Shown: positions 15,195 to 24,032 of the stretch, piece by piece | Position numbering within the stretch: position 1 is the first letter of the stretch | Layout: each line of letters opens with the position of its first letter | From: JAGLTZ01 sp023135015 | GTDB taxonomy: Bacteria > Blakebacterota > Blakebacteria > Blakebacterales > Blakebacteraceae | Direction: 5' to 3' | NCBI GenBank assembly: GCA_030631625.1 | Contig: DAOVKT010000010.1 | Span: 1 to 29,706, forward strand | DNA length: 29,706 bases | Program-made: the position numbers and the translations under genes | The notes under the pieces: model-generated | What the model was told of the DNA's origin: nothing | Database searches by the model: none | What the model saw: the letters and a program-made list of their open reading frames with translations, nothing else

Positions 15195-16181
15195 TCAGGG
15201 CCTGTGGGAAGGGGGTGGATCCTCCGGCGGTCCTGGTCTCTCCAGGTCCGGCGGGTCCCCGGCCGGAGGAACGAACCAGATGTAATCTCCTTCCAGACCC
15301 ATCTCCTCTTCAAGAATCTCGTCCAGAGGCATGACACGATCAGAAGTGTATGGCATCACAACGACCTGTTTGAAGTCGCTTCTGAGAAGGGCAACCCGCG
15401 TTGGAATGCCCTGCCCGAAGATGGCGTGGCCGCTCCCAACTATTACCAGCACCTGCACCCCGGGATCGGGTATCACGTTGAAAGCTTTCACAATGTTCCA
15501 GGCCATTATCTCATTCCACGCAGTCTGGCTGCAGAACATCAGCTTCATCATATCGTCGGTCATATCCTCCGAGTGCCGCGCATTCTCCATAAACCACTCT
15601 TCGTAAGGTTTCTCTGTGTCTATATGGATCCGATCCCAGAAACCTGCCGGAAGCCAGTAGGCGAGATCTTCCGTCATCCCCTCCCTGCCCAGGGTGCGTA
15701 CGCCCCGGACAACAGCCCTGGGGGCGTTCAATCCAAATACCCGGACTCCATTATCACGGGCGTAATCGAGCAGCGGCCTGTAGTAGGAGTAAGGGTGTCC
15801 CCAGGTCTGTTTCCAGTAGATGGCGTCCAGCCATTCCACCTCCGGCAGCCATCCTCCCGTATAGGCATCCAGAAGCGGCTGCTGGCTGGAGTGGAACATC
15901 TCCCATCCCATGACCAGCCTCGGGTTGGAGGCGTGAAGCCCTTTCAGGATATCGAGCTGTGCAAGGTGGTGGGCGTAGTTGGTATGAGTCTCACCCACAT
16001 ATACCACATCGGCCCCGGTCAGGCGCTCGATCAGTTCTTCGACCGAAATGAACGTCCCGGCGGCACTGTCGTAAACCGGCTCCGGGGTGAGAGGCTGCTG
16101 GGCGGAGACCTCACCGCCGTGCTGTAATCCGATCAATCCCGCAGCTGCGAGACTCATCACTATCCTGAGGTTGGGTTTCAT
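15195..16181 (-). CDS. ChaN family (Tiki/EreA-like fold) exported protein
   Basis: A 328-residue exported protein with a signal peptide (LRIVMSLAAAGLIGLQHGGEVSA, likely cut before QQP). The ChaN-type signatures are YVGETHTNYAHHLAQL (with the conserved GE.H), MGWEMFHSSQQ, FGLNAPRAVV and a late VGSGHAIFGQGIP. ChaN proteins are lipoproteins or periplasmic proteins reported to bind haem; related Tiki-superfamily members are metal-dependent proteases, so the exact activity is open. No lipobox cysteine is present here. The C-terminus is an unusual acidic and proline-rich tail (PPAGDPPDLERPGPPEDPPP). The start is the ATG with GGAGCAGGA upstream. An in-frame extension further upstream would be translated from the 164-bp repeat and is rejected. 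Confidence 0.85.
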   Translation of the reverse strand: MKPNLRIVMSLAAAGLIGLQHGGEVSAQQPLTPEPVYDSAAGTFISVEELIERLTGADVVYVGETHTNYAHHLAQLDILKGLHASNPRLVMGWEMFHSSQQPLLDAYTGGWLPEVEWLDAIYWKQTWGHPYSYYRPLLDYARDNGVRVFGLNAPRAVVRGVRTLGREGMTEDLAYWLPAGFWDRIHIDTEKPYEEWFMENARHSEDMTDDMMKLMFCSQTAWNEIMAWNIVKAFNVIPDPGVQVLVIVGSGHAIFGQGIPTRVALLRSDFKQVVVMPYTSDRVMPLDEILEEEMGLEGDYIWFVPPAGDPPDLERPGPPEDPPPSHRP

Positions 16182-16223
16182 CTGTCCTGCTCCGTGGTAT
16201 CGATTGTAAGTGGAAAGCCCTCC

Positions 16224-16387
16224 TAGTGTCATGTCACGTAGCAAATGTCGGCACCGAGAGTGACGCCGTGCTTGACCGACAAGGCGTGGCGACGAGGCAT
16301 AGCGGTGGCTATGGCGAGGAGACGCAACGCAGCCGGTCGGGATACGGCGCCGCTCGAATGCCACGGTTGTTGCGTGACAGGGTACTA
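16224..16387. repeat. full-length palindromic intergenic element, copy 2
   Basis: A 164-bp imperfect palindrome in the space between the subtilase and ChaN-like genes. It starts TAGTGTCATGTCACG and ends GACAGGGTACTA. The central stem, CATAGC (16298-16303) and GCTATG (16308-16313) around GGTG, corresponds to GATAGC/TCTATC of copy 1: the outermost pair is C-G here and G-C there. Flanking words are also shared (GACGAG..., CGCAACG, CGCTCGAAT). The arms are much more diverged than the core. The last three bases, read on the minus strand, are the TAG stop of the subtilase. Confidence 0.85.
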
Positions 16388-18250
16388 AGGGACCCGTACG
16401 GCCATGGTCGAGGCCTGGAGTCCCCCGAGATCTATGACCGCCAGATACACAGCGGCCGCCACTATCCGGCCGTCCTCATTTCTTCCGTCCCATACGGCCT
16501 CAACGGTTGTGCTGTTGAGAATCGTAACACGCAGTTCCCGGACAAGGGTGCCGGCAAGAGTATAGATCACTATCCGTCCGTACCTGCTTTCGGTCAGCTC
16601 GCAGCGGAAGGTCGTCCGGGAGGAAAATGGGTTGGGATAGTTGAAGAAGCGGACGATCCCCGCATGCTCGGTGGACGGATCGTAGGCTTCGGCGTCGGCG
16701 CCCTTGACATACCCCCATCCGTAGTCGTTGTCCGGCTCACCGGTCACGTTGTTGTTCGACCTGTCGGCCGTAGCCTTTAGAGCCTCGAGGACTTGCATCG
16801 GATTCCAGCCGGGATGCGCCTCCAGGATCAGCGCGGCTACACCCGCCACCAGGGGGCTGGAGAAACTGGTGCCGCTTGCGCCGATGGTCAGGGTCGAATC
16901 GCCGGCGGCGGCGACCGCTGCTGCCACCCCGGTACCCAGAGCCATCACGTCCGGCTTGATGCGCTCGTCGAAGGTGGGGCCGTGGCTTGAGAAGCTGACA
17001 CGCTGTCCCTGGCCATCGGCCGCTCCGACCGCGATCACGCTGTCACCGTCGGCCGGAGCGCCTATGTAGTAATAGACGGGAACCGTGTCGGGGTCAGGAG
17101 GCGGCTGGCCAATATCCTCGTTCCCGGCACTGGTTATAACGAGCAACCCGCGGGCCACCGCCTCATCGGCCGCGATCGTTATCGGCGCCGTATCCCCATC
17201 CATATCCCGGTAGCTGTACCAGTCGTAGTAGCCGAGGCTGGTATTGACCAGGTCCACCCCGCGCTGCTCCATCCATTCGATCGCGGCTATCCAGTTATCC
17301 TCCTCCACCGGCGTCTCGCTCGCCACATCCTCGGTCTTGGCCAGCAGGAAGGAAGCGCCGTATGCCGGACCCACAAGGTTGCCGGGCCAGTAACCCGCCA
17401 TCGACGACCACACACTGGTGCCATGGTTGTGAGAGTTCGCAGGGTCCCCCGGCTCGTTCGCCACGTTGCCATCGTCGTTCACGAAATCGTACTGGTCGAT
17501 GATAGTAAGGGTATTGAGTGCTGCATGCGACGGCTTGAAACCGGTATCGAGCACACCCACGATGACACCGTCGCCTGTATAACCCCTGGCGTGCAGTTCC
17601 GGGACCTGCAGAGACAGATTCTGTGAGTAGGAGAGTCCGTAGAATTCCGGTCCAGGTACCTGCCCCGCACCCGGTAGTTGTGCAGGTACTCGATACGGCG
17701 GTTTCAGGAGTGGATCCGGTTCGCCCCCGGGCTCTATCCTGCGTCCGCGTCCGAGCGGCGTTACACGGGAAACAAAGGGAAGACGGGCCAACGGGACGAG
17801 ACCGGCCGCAGACACCACCCCGCTTGCTGCGTTCAGCCACCGGCTCTTCTGCCTCAGGCGCAGACCGCTGCTGCGCAGTTGGTCAAGATATGATTGCGAG
17901 ACGGGCAGGTCGGAGACAACAACCCCTGTGATGCGGCCGCGCATGCGCCGCCTCTCCAGAGCCCGTGGGCTCAGGCTCCGGCCGACGGCATCTAGAGCGC
18001 GGCCAAGCGCAGTTGCCTCCGGTCCCCTGTCCACAAGATGCACCCAGACGTAGAGCGAGTCCGCACGGCCGTCCGTGACGGCCTTCAATAATGCAGGGTG
18101 GATGTTCGGCGGTTGACCGGTCTGACCGCGCAGAAAAGACGGACGGTTCCCACCGGTCAGGAAGAGAAGAGTGAGGAGTACTATAGACAATCGGATCCGG
18201 TGCACGAGAGTCCCGGCGGAAGTGCAGCGGATGTTGGAGAAATATTTCAA
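16385..18250 (-). CDS. S8 family serine peptidase (subtilase) with C-terminal FlgD/sorting-type domain
   Basis: A secreted subtilisin-like protease of 621 residues. A signal peptide (about 18-43, LSIVLLTLLFLTGG) is followed by a propeptide, then the catalytic domain. D235 (GVLDTGF), H276 (HNHGTSV) and S462 (GTSFSSP) form the triad, with N377 (SAGNE) as the oxyanion asparagine. SFSSHGP and VNTSLGYYDW are also typical. The last 85 residues (FNYPNPFSSRTTF, VWDGRNEDGRIVAAAVYL) are a FlgD-Ig/type IX-sorting-like beta domain common on secreted proteins of FCB-type bacteria, so surface display or export is likely. The start shown is TTG overlapping the glyS stop as TTGA. A GTG 14 codons later would give a cleaner signal peptide; neither has a clear ribosome site. 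The stop lies in a repeat element. Confidence 0.9.
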   Translation of the reverse strand: MKYFSNIRCTSAGTLVHRIRLSIVLLTLLFLTGGNRPSFLRGQTGQPPNIHPALLKAVTDGRADSLYVWVHLVDRGPEATALGRALDAVGRSLSPRALERRRMRGRITGVVVSDLPVSQSYLDQLRSSGLRLRQKSRWLNAASGVVSAAGLVPLARLPFVSRVTPLGRGRRIEPGGEPDPLLKPPYRVPAQLPGAGQVPGPEFYGLSYSQNLSLQVPELHARGYTGDGVIVGVLDTGFKPSHAALNTLTIIDQYDFVNDDGNVANEPGDPANSHNHGTSVWSSMAGYWPGNLVGPAYGASFLLAKTEDVASETPVEEDNWIAAIEWMEQRGVDLVNTSLGYYDWYSYRDMDGDTAPITIAADEAVARGLLVITSAGNEDIGQPPPDPDTVPVYYYIGAPADGDSVIAVGAADGQGQRVSFSSHGPTFDERIKPDVMALGTGVAAAVAAAGDSTLTIGASGTSFSSPLVAGVAALILEAHPGWNPMQVLEALKATADRSNNNVTGEPDNDYGWGYVKGADAEAYDPSTEHAGIVRFFNYPNPFSSRTTFRCELTESRYGRIVIYTLAGTLVRELRVTILNSTTVEAVWDGRNEDGRIVAAAVYLAVIDLGGLQASTMAVRVP

Positions 18251-19563
18251 GGGTTGAGGCGCTCAGAGAGGTGGCCGGCAAGGGAATCGATGCTCACCCT
18301 CTCCTGCACGAGAGTATCGCGGTCGCGGACCGTCACCGTCTGGTCTTCGGCCGTCTGGCCGTCCACAGTGATGCAGAAGGGGGTTCCGACCTCGTCCATG
18401 CGCCGGTATCGTCGCCCGATGCTTCCACCCTCGTCGTAGAGGACATTCCAGGCACGTGCCCTCAGTTCCTCAACGATGCGGCGGGCTGTCTCCGGCATCC
18501 CCTCGCGCTTTACGAGGGGGAAAACGGCAGCCTTTATCGGAGCTATATGCGGGGCGAACCTCAGCAGCATCCGCTCTTCCCCCTCCACTTCATCCTCATC
18601 GTATGCGTCGGCCAGCAGAGTCAGAACCGTCCTGTCGATCCCGCCTGAAGACTCTATCACGACAGGCACGTACCGCTCATGGGTGTTCGGGTCCAGATAA
18701 CGGATGTCTTTACCGCTCAGCTCGAGGTGCTGGTCGAGATCGTAGGTACCCCTGTCGGCGATCCCTTCCAACTCAGACCAGCCGAAGGGGAACTCGTACT
18801 CTATGTCCTGGCACACCTTCGCATAGTGGGCGAGCTCGTCCGGCTCGTGCGGGCGCAACCGCAGATGCTCCCTGGCCACCCCGAGAGATATATACCAGTC
18901 GAAGCGCGCCTGAAGCCAGTATTCGAACCACTGCCCGGCCTCGTCCGGATGGCAGAACCATTCCAGCTCCATCTGCTCGAACTCGCGGGAGCGGAATGTA
19001 AAATTCCCCACCGTTATCTCGTTGCGAAAGGCCTTGCCTATCTGCGCGATACCGAACGGGATCTTCTGCCTGCTCGCTTCCTGGACGTTCCTGAAGTTCA
19101 CGAAGATCCCCTGCGCGGTCTCTGGGCGCAGGTATGCGACACTCCCCTCATCCTCTAGTGGGCCGATAAAGGTCTTGAACATCAGGTTGAACATGCGCGG
19201 CTCAGACAGCGGGCCGCCGCATTCGGGGCAGACATCCCCCTCGACGTGATCTTGGCGGAAACGGCGACGGCACTGCCCGCACTCCACCAGGGGATCCTGG
19301 AATGAATCGACGTGGCCGCTCGCCTCCCAGACCTTCGGGTTCATCAGGATGGCCGCGTCCATCCCCACCACATCCTCCCGCTTGGCAACGACATCGGTCC
19401 ACCATCGTTCCGTGACAGTACGTTTCAGCTCGACACCGAGAGGGCCGTAATCCCACGTGGACCCGAGTCCACCGTAAATCTCACTGCTCCGGAAGATGAA
19501 GCCTTTCCTCTTCCCCAGGCTCGCCAGCTTCTCCATCACGCCGCTTCGGTCTTGCATAGCCAT
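18247..19563 (-). CDS. glyS: glycine--tRNA ligase, single-chain (alpha2) type
   Basis: This is glycyl-tRNA synthetase of the single-chain alpha2 type, as found in eukaryotes, archaea and many bacteria, not the GlyQ/GlyS tetramer. It charges tRNA-Gly in the cytoplasm. Motif 1 region: GLGSTWDYGPLGVELKR. Motif 2: FRNEITVGNFTFRSREFEQMELEWF in outline, with the catalytic arginines. Motif 3: GIDRTVLTLLADAY near residue 306. A four-cysteine zinc insertion (CGQC and CPEC, about 92-115) interrupts the core, and an anticodon-binding domain ends the chain (IAPIKAAVFPLV, VGTPFCITVDG). The start was set at the ATG opening MAMQDRSG, with AGAGAG just upstream; the second ATG two codons on is possible. A longer in-frame extension would run into the upstream TPR gene and has no family support. 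It lies 31 bases after the TPR gene and overlaps the subtilase. Confidence 0.96.
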   Translation of the reverse strand: MAMQDRSGVMEKLASLGKRKGFIFRSSEIYGGLGSTWDYGPLGVELKRTVTERWWTDVVAKREDVVGMDAAILMNPKVWEASGHVDSFQDPLVECGQCRRRFRQDHVEGDVCPECGGPLSEPRMFNLMFKTFIGPLEDEGSVAYLRPETAQGIFVNFRNVQEASRQKIPFGIAQIGKAFRNEITVGNFTFRSREFEQMELEWFCHPDEAGQWFEYWLQARFDWYISLGVAREHLRLRPHEPDELAHYAKVCQDIEYEFPFGWSELEGIADRGTYDLDQHLELSGKDIRYLDPNTHERYVPVVIESSGGIDRTVLTLLADAYDEDEVEGEERMLLRFAPHIAPIKAAVFPLVKREGMPETARRIVEELRARAWNVLYDEGGSIGRRYRRMDEVGTPFCITVDGQTAEDQTVTVRDRDTLVQERVSIDSLAGHLSERLNP

Positions 19564-19594
19564 CTCTCTTACAGTTTCCCTTCCGCTGCGGTTC

Positions 19595-22500
19595 TCATCC
19601 CGGGCCGTGCCCTCGTGGAGGAGGGGGAGGAAGCGCCCCGGGCGAGCGTCCCGCCATAACGTTGTCCAGATGGGCCTGGGCCGTACGGCCATAGTCACTG
19701 TCGGCGCCGTATCGGCTGATTATCCCCCGGTACAGCTCTATAGCCTGATCCCTCTCGCCGAGGTATGCGTACGAATCCGCAGCGCGCAGGCGGGCGGTCA
19801 CCGCAAACAGGAACTGGTCCTCGTTCAGGTAAGCGATCTTCAGGTATTCAAGAACCGCTTCCTGGTACTCACCCATCGTAAACAGTGTTTCGGCGAGCTG
19901 GAAGCGCAGGCGGGCCTCCCGCTCACCGTCGGGCGCCCGCATGCTCCTGTACCACCGGGCGGCCCGGCCGAGCTGCCCCCCTTCCCGGTAGAGCCTGCCT
20001 AGCTGCATCTTGATCTCGAAAATCGATTCGCTGTCCGGGAAGCGTTCCAGATAGGTCAGCGCTTCCTGCTGGGCCGACTCGTACTCTCTCATCCGCTCAA
20101 GAGTCTGCACCAGGTTGTACTGTGCAGCATCGGCCAGCACCGGATCTTCCGAGGCCGCAACAGCACGATAGTACGTCAGCGCGGTTTCGTAATCCGCCTC
20201 GACGAAGGCGAGATTGGCGAGCTGAGAGCGCGCCCTGTCGGCCTGCTGATCGTCGGGATAGCGGCGGACCAGTTCCTCCAGAAAGCTCCGTGCTTCTTCC
20301 CTCTTCTCCCGGCGGGCCGCGACCTCACCCAGACCGTAAAGGGCGATGGGCATATACTTCGATTCGTGGGCCTTGTCTACTATCTCCTCGAATGCGCTCT
20401 CGGCCTGATCCCACTCCTGACGCTGCAGCCACACCTGCCCTTCCACCGCCCAGAACATCGGGCGGTACCTCTCAAGGACATCCCGCCTGCGCCTGTATGT
20501 CTGCTCGAACATGTCCCTGCGGCTCTGAGCTGTGTGGACGCGATTTCCCGCATAGGCCAGGTAGACAAGCTCCGCCTCGGCGCGGATGCGGAGTGAATCG
20601 GAGGGTGAATTGACGGCTATGAAGCTCCAGATCTCCTCGGCGGTGCTCAATTCTCCCCTCTCCGAGAGCAGATTCCCGTAAGAGGGAGCAATTTCGGCGG
20701 CCTCGGGGGCACCGGGAGCCGTCTCCCAGATGGCCCGGTAGGCGGCGAGTAGTCCCTCTGTCTCGCCCAGGGAGCGGGCGGAACCGCCCCACAACATGAG
20801 TGCCCGCAGGCGTGAGGGGTCATCGATAAGAGTATCGGCGGCCGCCAGCTGTGCCAGCTCATAGCTCTCCCGCCACATGCCCGCTTCCGCCAGAGCCCCG
20901 GCAAGCTTGAGCCTGGCGTGCCCCCTGTCCGCATCAATTGAGCTCTCTTCGAAGCGGCGGTAAGACGCTATCGCCTCCTGGATCCTTCCCTGCCCTAGCA
21001 GCAGATCCCCGGTGACCTCGCTCGACCGTGCTGTCCAGGCACTTTCGGGATAGAGTGTTTCCAGCTCGCGGAAGTGAGCGACGGCGGCCTGGTTGTCTCC
21101 GTTTTTAAGCCGGGCATCGCCCGCCATGAACAGCACCTCATCGTGGCCGGCCTCCTCTCGCAACTCAGTGAGGCTCTGTTCCAGCAGCGGGGCCGCTTCT
21201 GAAAACCTGCCGCTGTGATAGAGACTGCGGCCCAGACCCAACCTTGCTAGGGCCTGAACCTGCACCGGTTTTTCTCCCTCAAGCAGCAGGCCGTAGACGC
21301 TGGCTGCCTCTTCGTAGTAGGAGGAATCGGCGTAGTGGCCGAGACCCTCGTTGGCCTCGCCGAGCCGCAGGAGCACATCGTTCAGGTGATCGGAGGTGGT
21401 GAAAACGTCGAGGAAGGCCCGGTAACGGTCGCTCATGGCCTGGAAGTAGAGCACCGGCTGATCTTCCAGATCTGCCAGGTCCAACTCTATCAGGGCCAGC
21501 TGGGCTCGTTCGGATGCCACACTTGTTTCACCGACCCTTACTGCGGCCTGGTACGCCTCGATCGCCCTCTCCTTGGGCTCAAGCGCCCGTTCCTCACCCT
21601 CCTCCACCGCTGCGATCATCGCCATCGCTTCCAGCGCACGGCCTTTCTCCAGGTATGCCTGGGCGGCTTCGGGCCCCTCAGGGACCCTGTCCAGGTACCT
21701 GTCGTAGGCATCGACCGCAGTTTCAAAATCTTTGAGCGCGTCTGCATTCGCGCGGGCGATCTCAAGCAGGGCACCCCTCATCCCGACCTCCCCACCCTCC
21801 GCCATAGCGAGCAGAGCACCCTGTAGAGCCCTCAGGCCGGCATCCAGATCAACCAGGCGGTAGGTGCGCCAGTAATCAATCTTATCCACTGCCCGGCTGC
21901 CCCACTCCCCACCGGCGCCGGCGAGCGGTCCAAGCTCGGAGACGGCCGAGGCGAATTCGCCCTGGGCCGCCAATGCGTTGGCCGATGCCCACAATGCCCG
22001 GGCCCACAGCTCCCCCGTTTGTACCGAAGCAGCAGCCAGCCGGTAGTAGCCGGCGGCAGAGCCGGGATCGGACTGGTACAGCTCGTAGAGCCGGCCCAGC
22101 GACATCGCTGCATCGGCCCTCAGATCCTGGGCCAGGTCGGGCAACTCAAGCATAGACCTGTAACGGTCTATCGCCTCGGCACCCCGGCCGAGCGCCACAA
22201 GCGCCTCGGATGCTTCATCAACCGCATCAAAAAGAACAGACGGCGATTGGGCCTCCCTGCGGGCACGATCGGCGTAGGAGAGCGCCTGGTCGAGGGATCC
22301 GCACTGCACGGCCGATCTGCATGCCTCCAGCGCTATGGCGGCTGCTTGATCACCCCTCGCCTCCAGGAGTGCGATATCGTAAGCGACCAGAGCGCTGTCG
22401 GGCTCCCCAACGGACGCAAGGGCGCGAGCCAGCCATACAGCAGCATCTGTTCTTCGGGAACCGCGGGTACCTGCAACCGCCTCCCTCAGTTCTGGAAGAG

Positions 22501-23353
22501 CCTCTTCAGGGCGGCCGGCTGCTTCAAGCGCCTCTCCCAACACACTTCTCAGGTACGGCACCTGCTCTTGGGGAACAGGCGCTTCCAGGGCGGTACGGGC
22601 GAGATCTATTGCCTCTGCAGGACTGCCCGCATCTACCAGTAGGCGAGCCTTCAGAGCCGCCGCATCGGCACGGACCTCGGGGGTAGAGGACGCTTCCAAC
22701 GCCTCTCCAGCCAGCTGCAGAGCCAGATCGGGTTCCCCGAGCGCGCTCTGCGCCTCCCCCTCCAGCAGTATCAGCCTGGGTTGCAGGGGGTGGAAGGGAT
22801 AGGCAAGGCGTGCTTCGGTCACATGGTCCAGCGCCTCCCGGGGCCGGCGGTCGGAGAGGAGAGCATCAATCAGGCCGACCGAAGCCCTCGGCCTCTGATC
22901 GTTACCGGGATAGAGGTCGAGGAAGCTTCCGTACGCGCCGGCTGCCGCGGCGTATTCCCCGGCATCAGCCAGCAGTCTGCCGCTTCGAAGCCACGCCTCG
23001 GGCGCCCGGGCGGATGATCCGTGCCTGCCGGTGAAATCAAGATAGGCATTCCCCGCTTCCAGGGTCCGCCCGCCCGCCTCCAGCGCTTGAGCCAGAAGCC
23101 AGCGGCCCTCTTCGGCACTCTGCGGATGCAGCCCTCGCTCCAGCTGCTGACGCAACTGATCCACCGCAAGGTCGTATAGGCCGTCCCGGAAGAGTGAGCG
23201 CGCGAACCGAAGTGGATCCTCCTGCCGCAGCTCTTCCTGCACAACCCACATTTTCTCACCGAGAAGCAAGGAGGCCTCAGCCTTACATGTCGTGTATACA
23301 ATCGCGCCGCTGAAGGTCCATGCTGCAAAGCATGCCAGGAGGCATCGAGACAT
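19595..23353 (-). CDS. giant exported tetratricopeptide-repeat protein
   Basis: A 1252-residue protein made almost wholly of TPR helices. It has an N-terminal signal peptide (CLLACFAAWTFSGAIVY, probable cut after KAEA). Typical TPR units include AAGAYGSFLDLYPGN, QAAVAHFRELETLYPES, AIASYRRFEESSID, FLEELVRRYPDDQQADRARSQLANLAF and QEALTYLERFPDSE. The C-terminal repeats with 'RYPDD...A...LA' and 'Y..I...Y' are of the YbgF/BamD type, suggesting a periplasmic scaffold. The protein is rich in Ala, Glu, Leu and Arg and ends in a PPPPPP run. The start is an ATG with AAGGAG eleven bases upstream; earlier in-frame codons lack both a ribosome site and a signal peptide. A promoter lies upstream, and glyS follows after 31 bases and may be cotranscribed. 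Specific partners cannot be named. Confidence 0.85.
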   Translation of the reverse strand: MSRCLLACFAAWTFSGAIVYTTCKAEASLLLGEKMWVVQEELRQEDPLRFARSLFRDGLYDLAVDQLRQQLERGLHPQSAEEGRWLLAQALEAGGRTLEAGNAYLDFTGRHGSSARAPEAWLRSGRLLADAGEYAAAAGAYGSFLDLYPGNDQRPRASVGLIDALLSDRRPREALDHVTEARLAYPFHPLQPRLILLEGEAQSALGEPDLALQLAGEALEASSTPEVRADAAALKARLLVDAGSPAEAIDLARTALEAPVPQEQVPYLRSVLGEALEAAGRPEEALPELREAVAGTRGSRRTDAAVWLARALASVGEPDSALVAYDIALLEARGDQAAAIALEACRSAVQCGSLDQALSYADRARREAQSPSVLFDAVDEASEALVALGRGAEAIDRYRSMLELPDLAQDLRADAAMSLGRLYELYQSDPGSAAGYYRLAAASVQTGELWARALWASANALAAQGEFASAVSELGPLAGAGGEWGSRAVDKIDYWRTYRLVDLDAGLRALQGALLAMAEGGEVGMRGALLEIARANADALKDFETAVDAYDRYLDRVPEGPEAAQAYLEKGRALEAMAMIAAVEEGEERALEPKERAIEAYQAAVRVGETSVASERAQLALIELDLADLEDQPVLYFQAMSDRYRAFLDVFTTSDHLNDVLLRLGEANEGLGHYADSSYYEEAASVYGLLLEGEKPVQVQALARLGLGRSLYHSGRFSEAAPLLEQSLTELREEAGHDEVLFMAGDARLKNGDNQAAVAHFRELETLYPESAWTARSSEVTGDLLLGQGRIQEAIASYRRFEESSIDADRGHARLKLAGALAEAGMWRESYELAQLAAADTLIDDPSRLRALMLWGGSARSLGETEGLLAAYRAIWETAPGAPEAAEIAPSYGNLLSERGELSTAEEIWSFIAVNSPSDSLRIRAEAELVYLAYAGNRVHTAQSRRDMFEQTYRRRRDVLERYRPMFWAVEGQVWLQRQEWDQAESAFEEIVDKAHESKYMPIALYGLGEVAARREKREEARSFLEELVRRYPDDQQADRARSQLANLAFVEADYETALTYYRAVAASEDPVLADAAQYNLVQTLERMREYESAQQEALTYLERFPDSESIFEIKMQLGRLYREGGQLGRAARWYRSMRAPDGEREARLRFQLAETLFTMGEYQEAVLEYLKIAYLNEDQFLFAVTARLRAADSYAYLGERDQAIELYRGIISRYGADSDYGRTAQAHLDNVMAGRSPGALPPPPPRGHGPG

Positions 23354-23414
23354 CGCGGAAGGAACTCCTTGCAGGTAAAGTGGTAGTGTTTCCCCCACTG
23401 GTGGACAGAACAAA

Positions 23415-23444
23415 AAACTAGGCGTCACTTCTCTGCAGAGTCAA
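23415..23444 (-). promoter_or_regulatory. candidate sigma70-type promoter for the TPR-glyS-subtilase run
   Basis: On the minus strand, TTGACT and TAGTTT are separated by 18 bases, followed by a T-rich start region. This would give a leader of about 55 bases before the TPR protein's ATG. It is the best promoter-like match in the window by eye. Confidence 0.5.
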
Positions 23445-23483
23445 GGGATCAAACATTTAAGTTAATAGAGAAGCGTGATAGCC

Positions 23484-23534
23484 GAATGCCGCAATCCAGT
23501 ATTTAATATGGCATTCAATCCACGGCCGGCATTC
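23484..23534. promoter_or_regulatory. three GGCATTC/GAATGCC words upstream of the YbjQ-family gene
   Basis: GAATGCC at 23484-23490 is followed by two direct copies of its complement, GGCATTC, at 23510-23516 and 23528-23534. The direct copies are spaced 18 bases start to start. The first and second flank an AT-rich stretch containing TTTAATATG. This could be an operator array or a hairpin for the divergent promoter region. No matching regulator is encoded nearby. Confidence 0.3.
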
Positions 23535-23588
23535 ATGCAGGAACCGGGTAGACAGCCTCAGCGCTGGCCTTTTCGAAGGAGATGATCG

Positions 23589-23918
23589 ATGCTGTTGACA
23601 ACCACTCACCAGGTAGAGGGGCGGCCGATCACGGAGTACATGGGCATCGTGACCGGTGAGGCGATAATGGGGGCAAATATCTTTAAGGACCTATTTGCCG
23701 GCGTTCGTGATATCGTTGGTGGAAGGTCCGCGACCTATGAGAAGGAGCTGCTGAGAGCCCAGAAGATAGCCCTGGAAGAGGTAGAGCACCGGGCGAAGCA
23801 GATTGGCGCCAATGCCGTTGTGGGTGTCGATCTCGACTACGAGGTGCTGGGACAATCGGGCGGAATGCTGATGGTTACAGCCTCGGGCACCGCCGTGAAG
23901 ATCGGCGCCAGGAGGTAG
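23589..23918 (+). CDS. YbjQ/UPF0145 family protein
   Basis: A small protein of 109 residues spanning the complete YbjQ (UPF0145) domain. It shows the family pattern: T(T/H)QVEGRPI-EYMGIVTGEAI-GANI near the start, a central helix with ELLRAQKIALEEVEHRAKQIGANAVVG, and DLDYEVLG...MLMVTASGTAV at the end. Members form beta-rich pentamers and are annotated as putative heavy-metal-binding, without an established biochemical role. The ATG has a strong AAGGAG seven bases upstream. It heads a plus-strand group with the membrane protein 115 bases downstream, but whether they share a transcript is uncertain. Confidence 0.9.
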   Translation: MLLTTTHQVEGRPITEYMGIVTGEAIMGANIFKDLFAGVRDIVGGRSATYEKELLRAQKIALEEVEHRAKQIGANAVVGVDLDYEVLGQSGGMLMVTASGTAVKIGARR

Positions 23919-24032
23919 GGTCCGCCAAGTCCTCCACGGCAGCTGCAACCTATATAATGGGCCAGGTTGACGCCCCCGGAACAGCCATCTAGTATCATAA
24001 CTCTTCCTCCCCACAACGGAGAAAAGACCATC

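Noticed and set aside
15120..16127. A 335-codon plus-strand frame opposite the ChaN-like gene
   Set aside because: It is the complement of a protein with clear ChaN motifs; there is no ribosome site and no recognisable domain.
16182..16364. A 61-codon N-terminal extension of the ChaN-like protein
   Set aside because: It would be translated from the palindromic repeat, is very Arg-rich, and precedes a normal signal peptide that has its own ribosome site.
19564..19698. A 45-codon N-terminal extension of glycyl-tRNA synthetase
   Set aside because: It overlaps the end of the TPR gene and has no counterpart in the family, which starts near MQDRSGVMEKL-type sequence.
19595..23353. Repeats in the TPR gene as a nucleotide-level tandem array
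   Set aside because: The periodicity is at protein level only; the DNA of the units is too diverged to be a recent repeat expansion.
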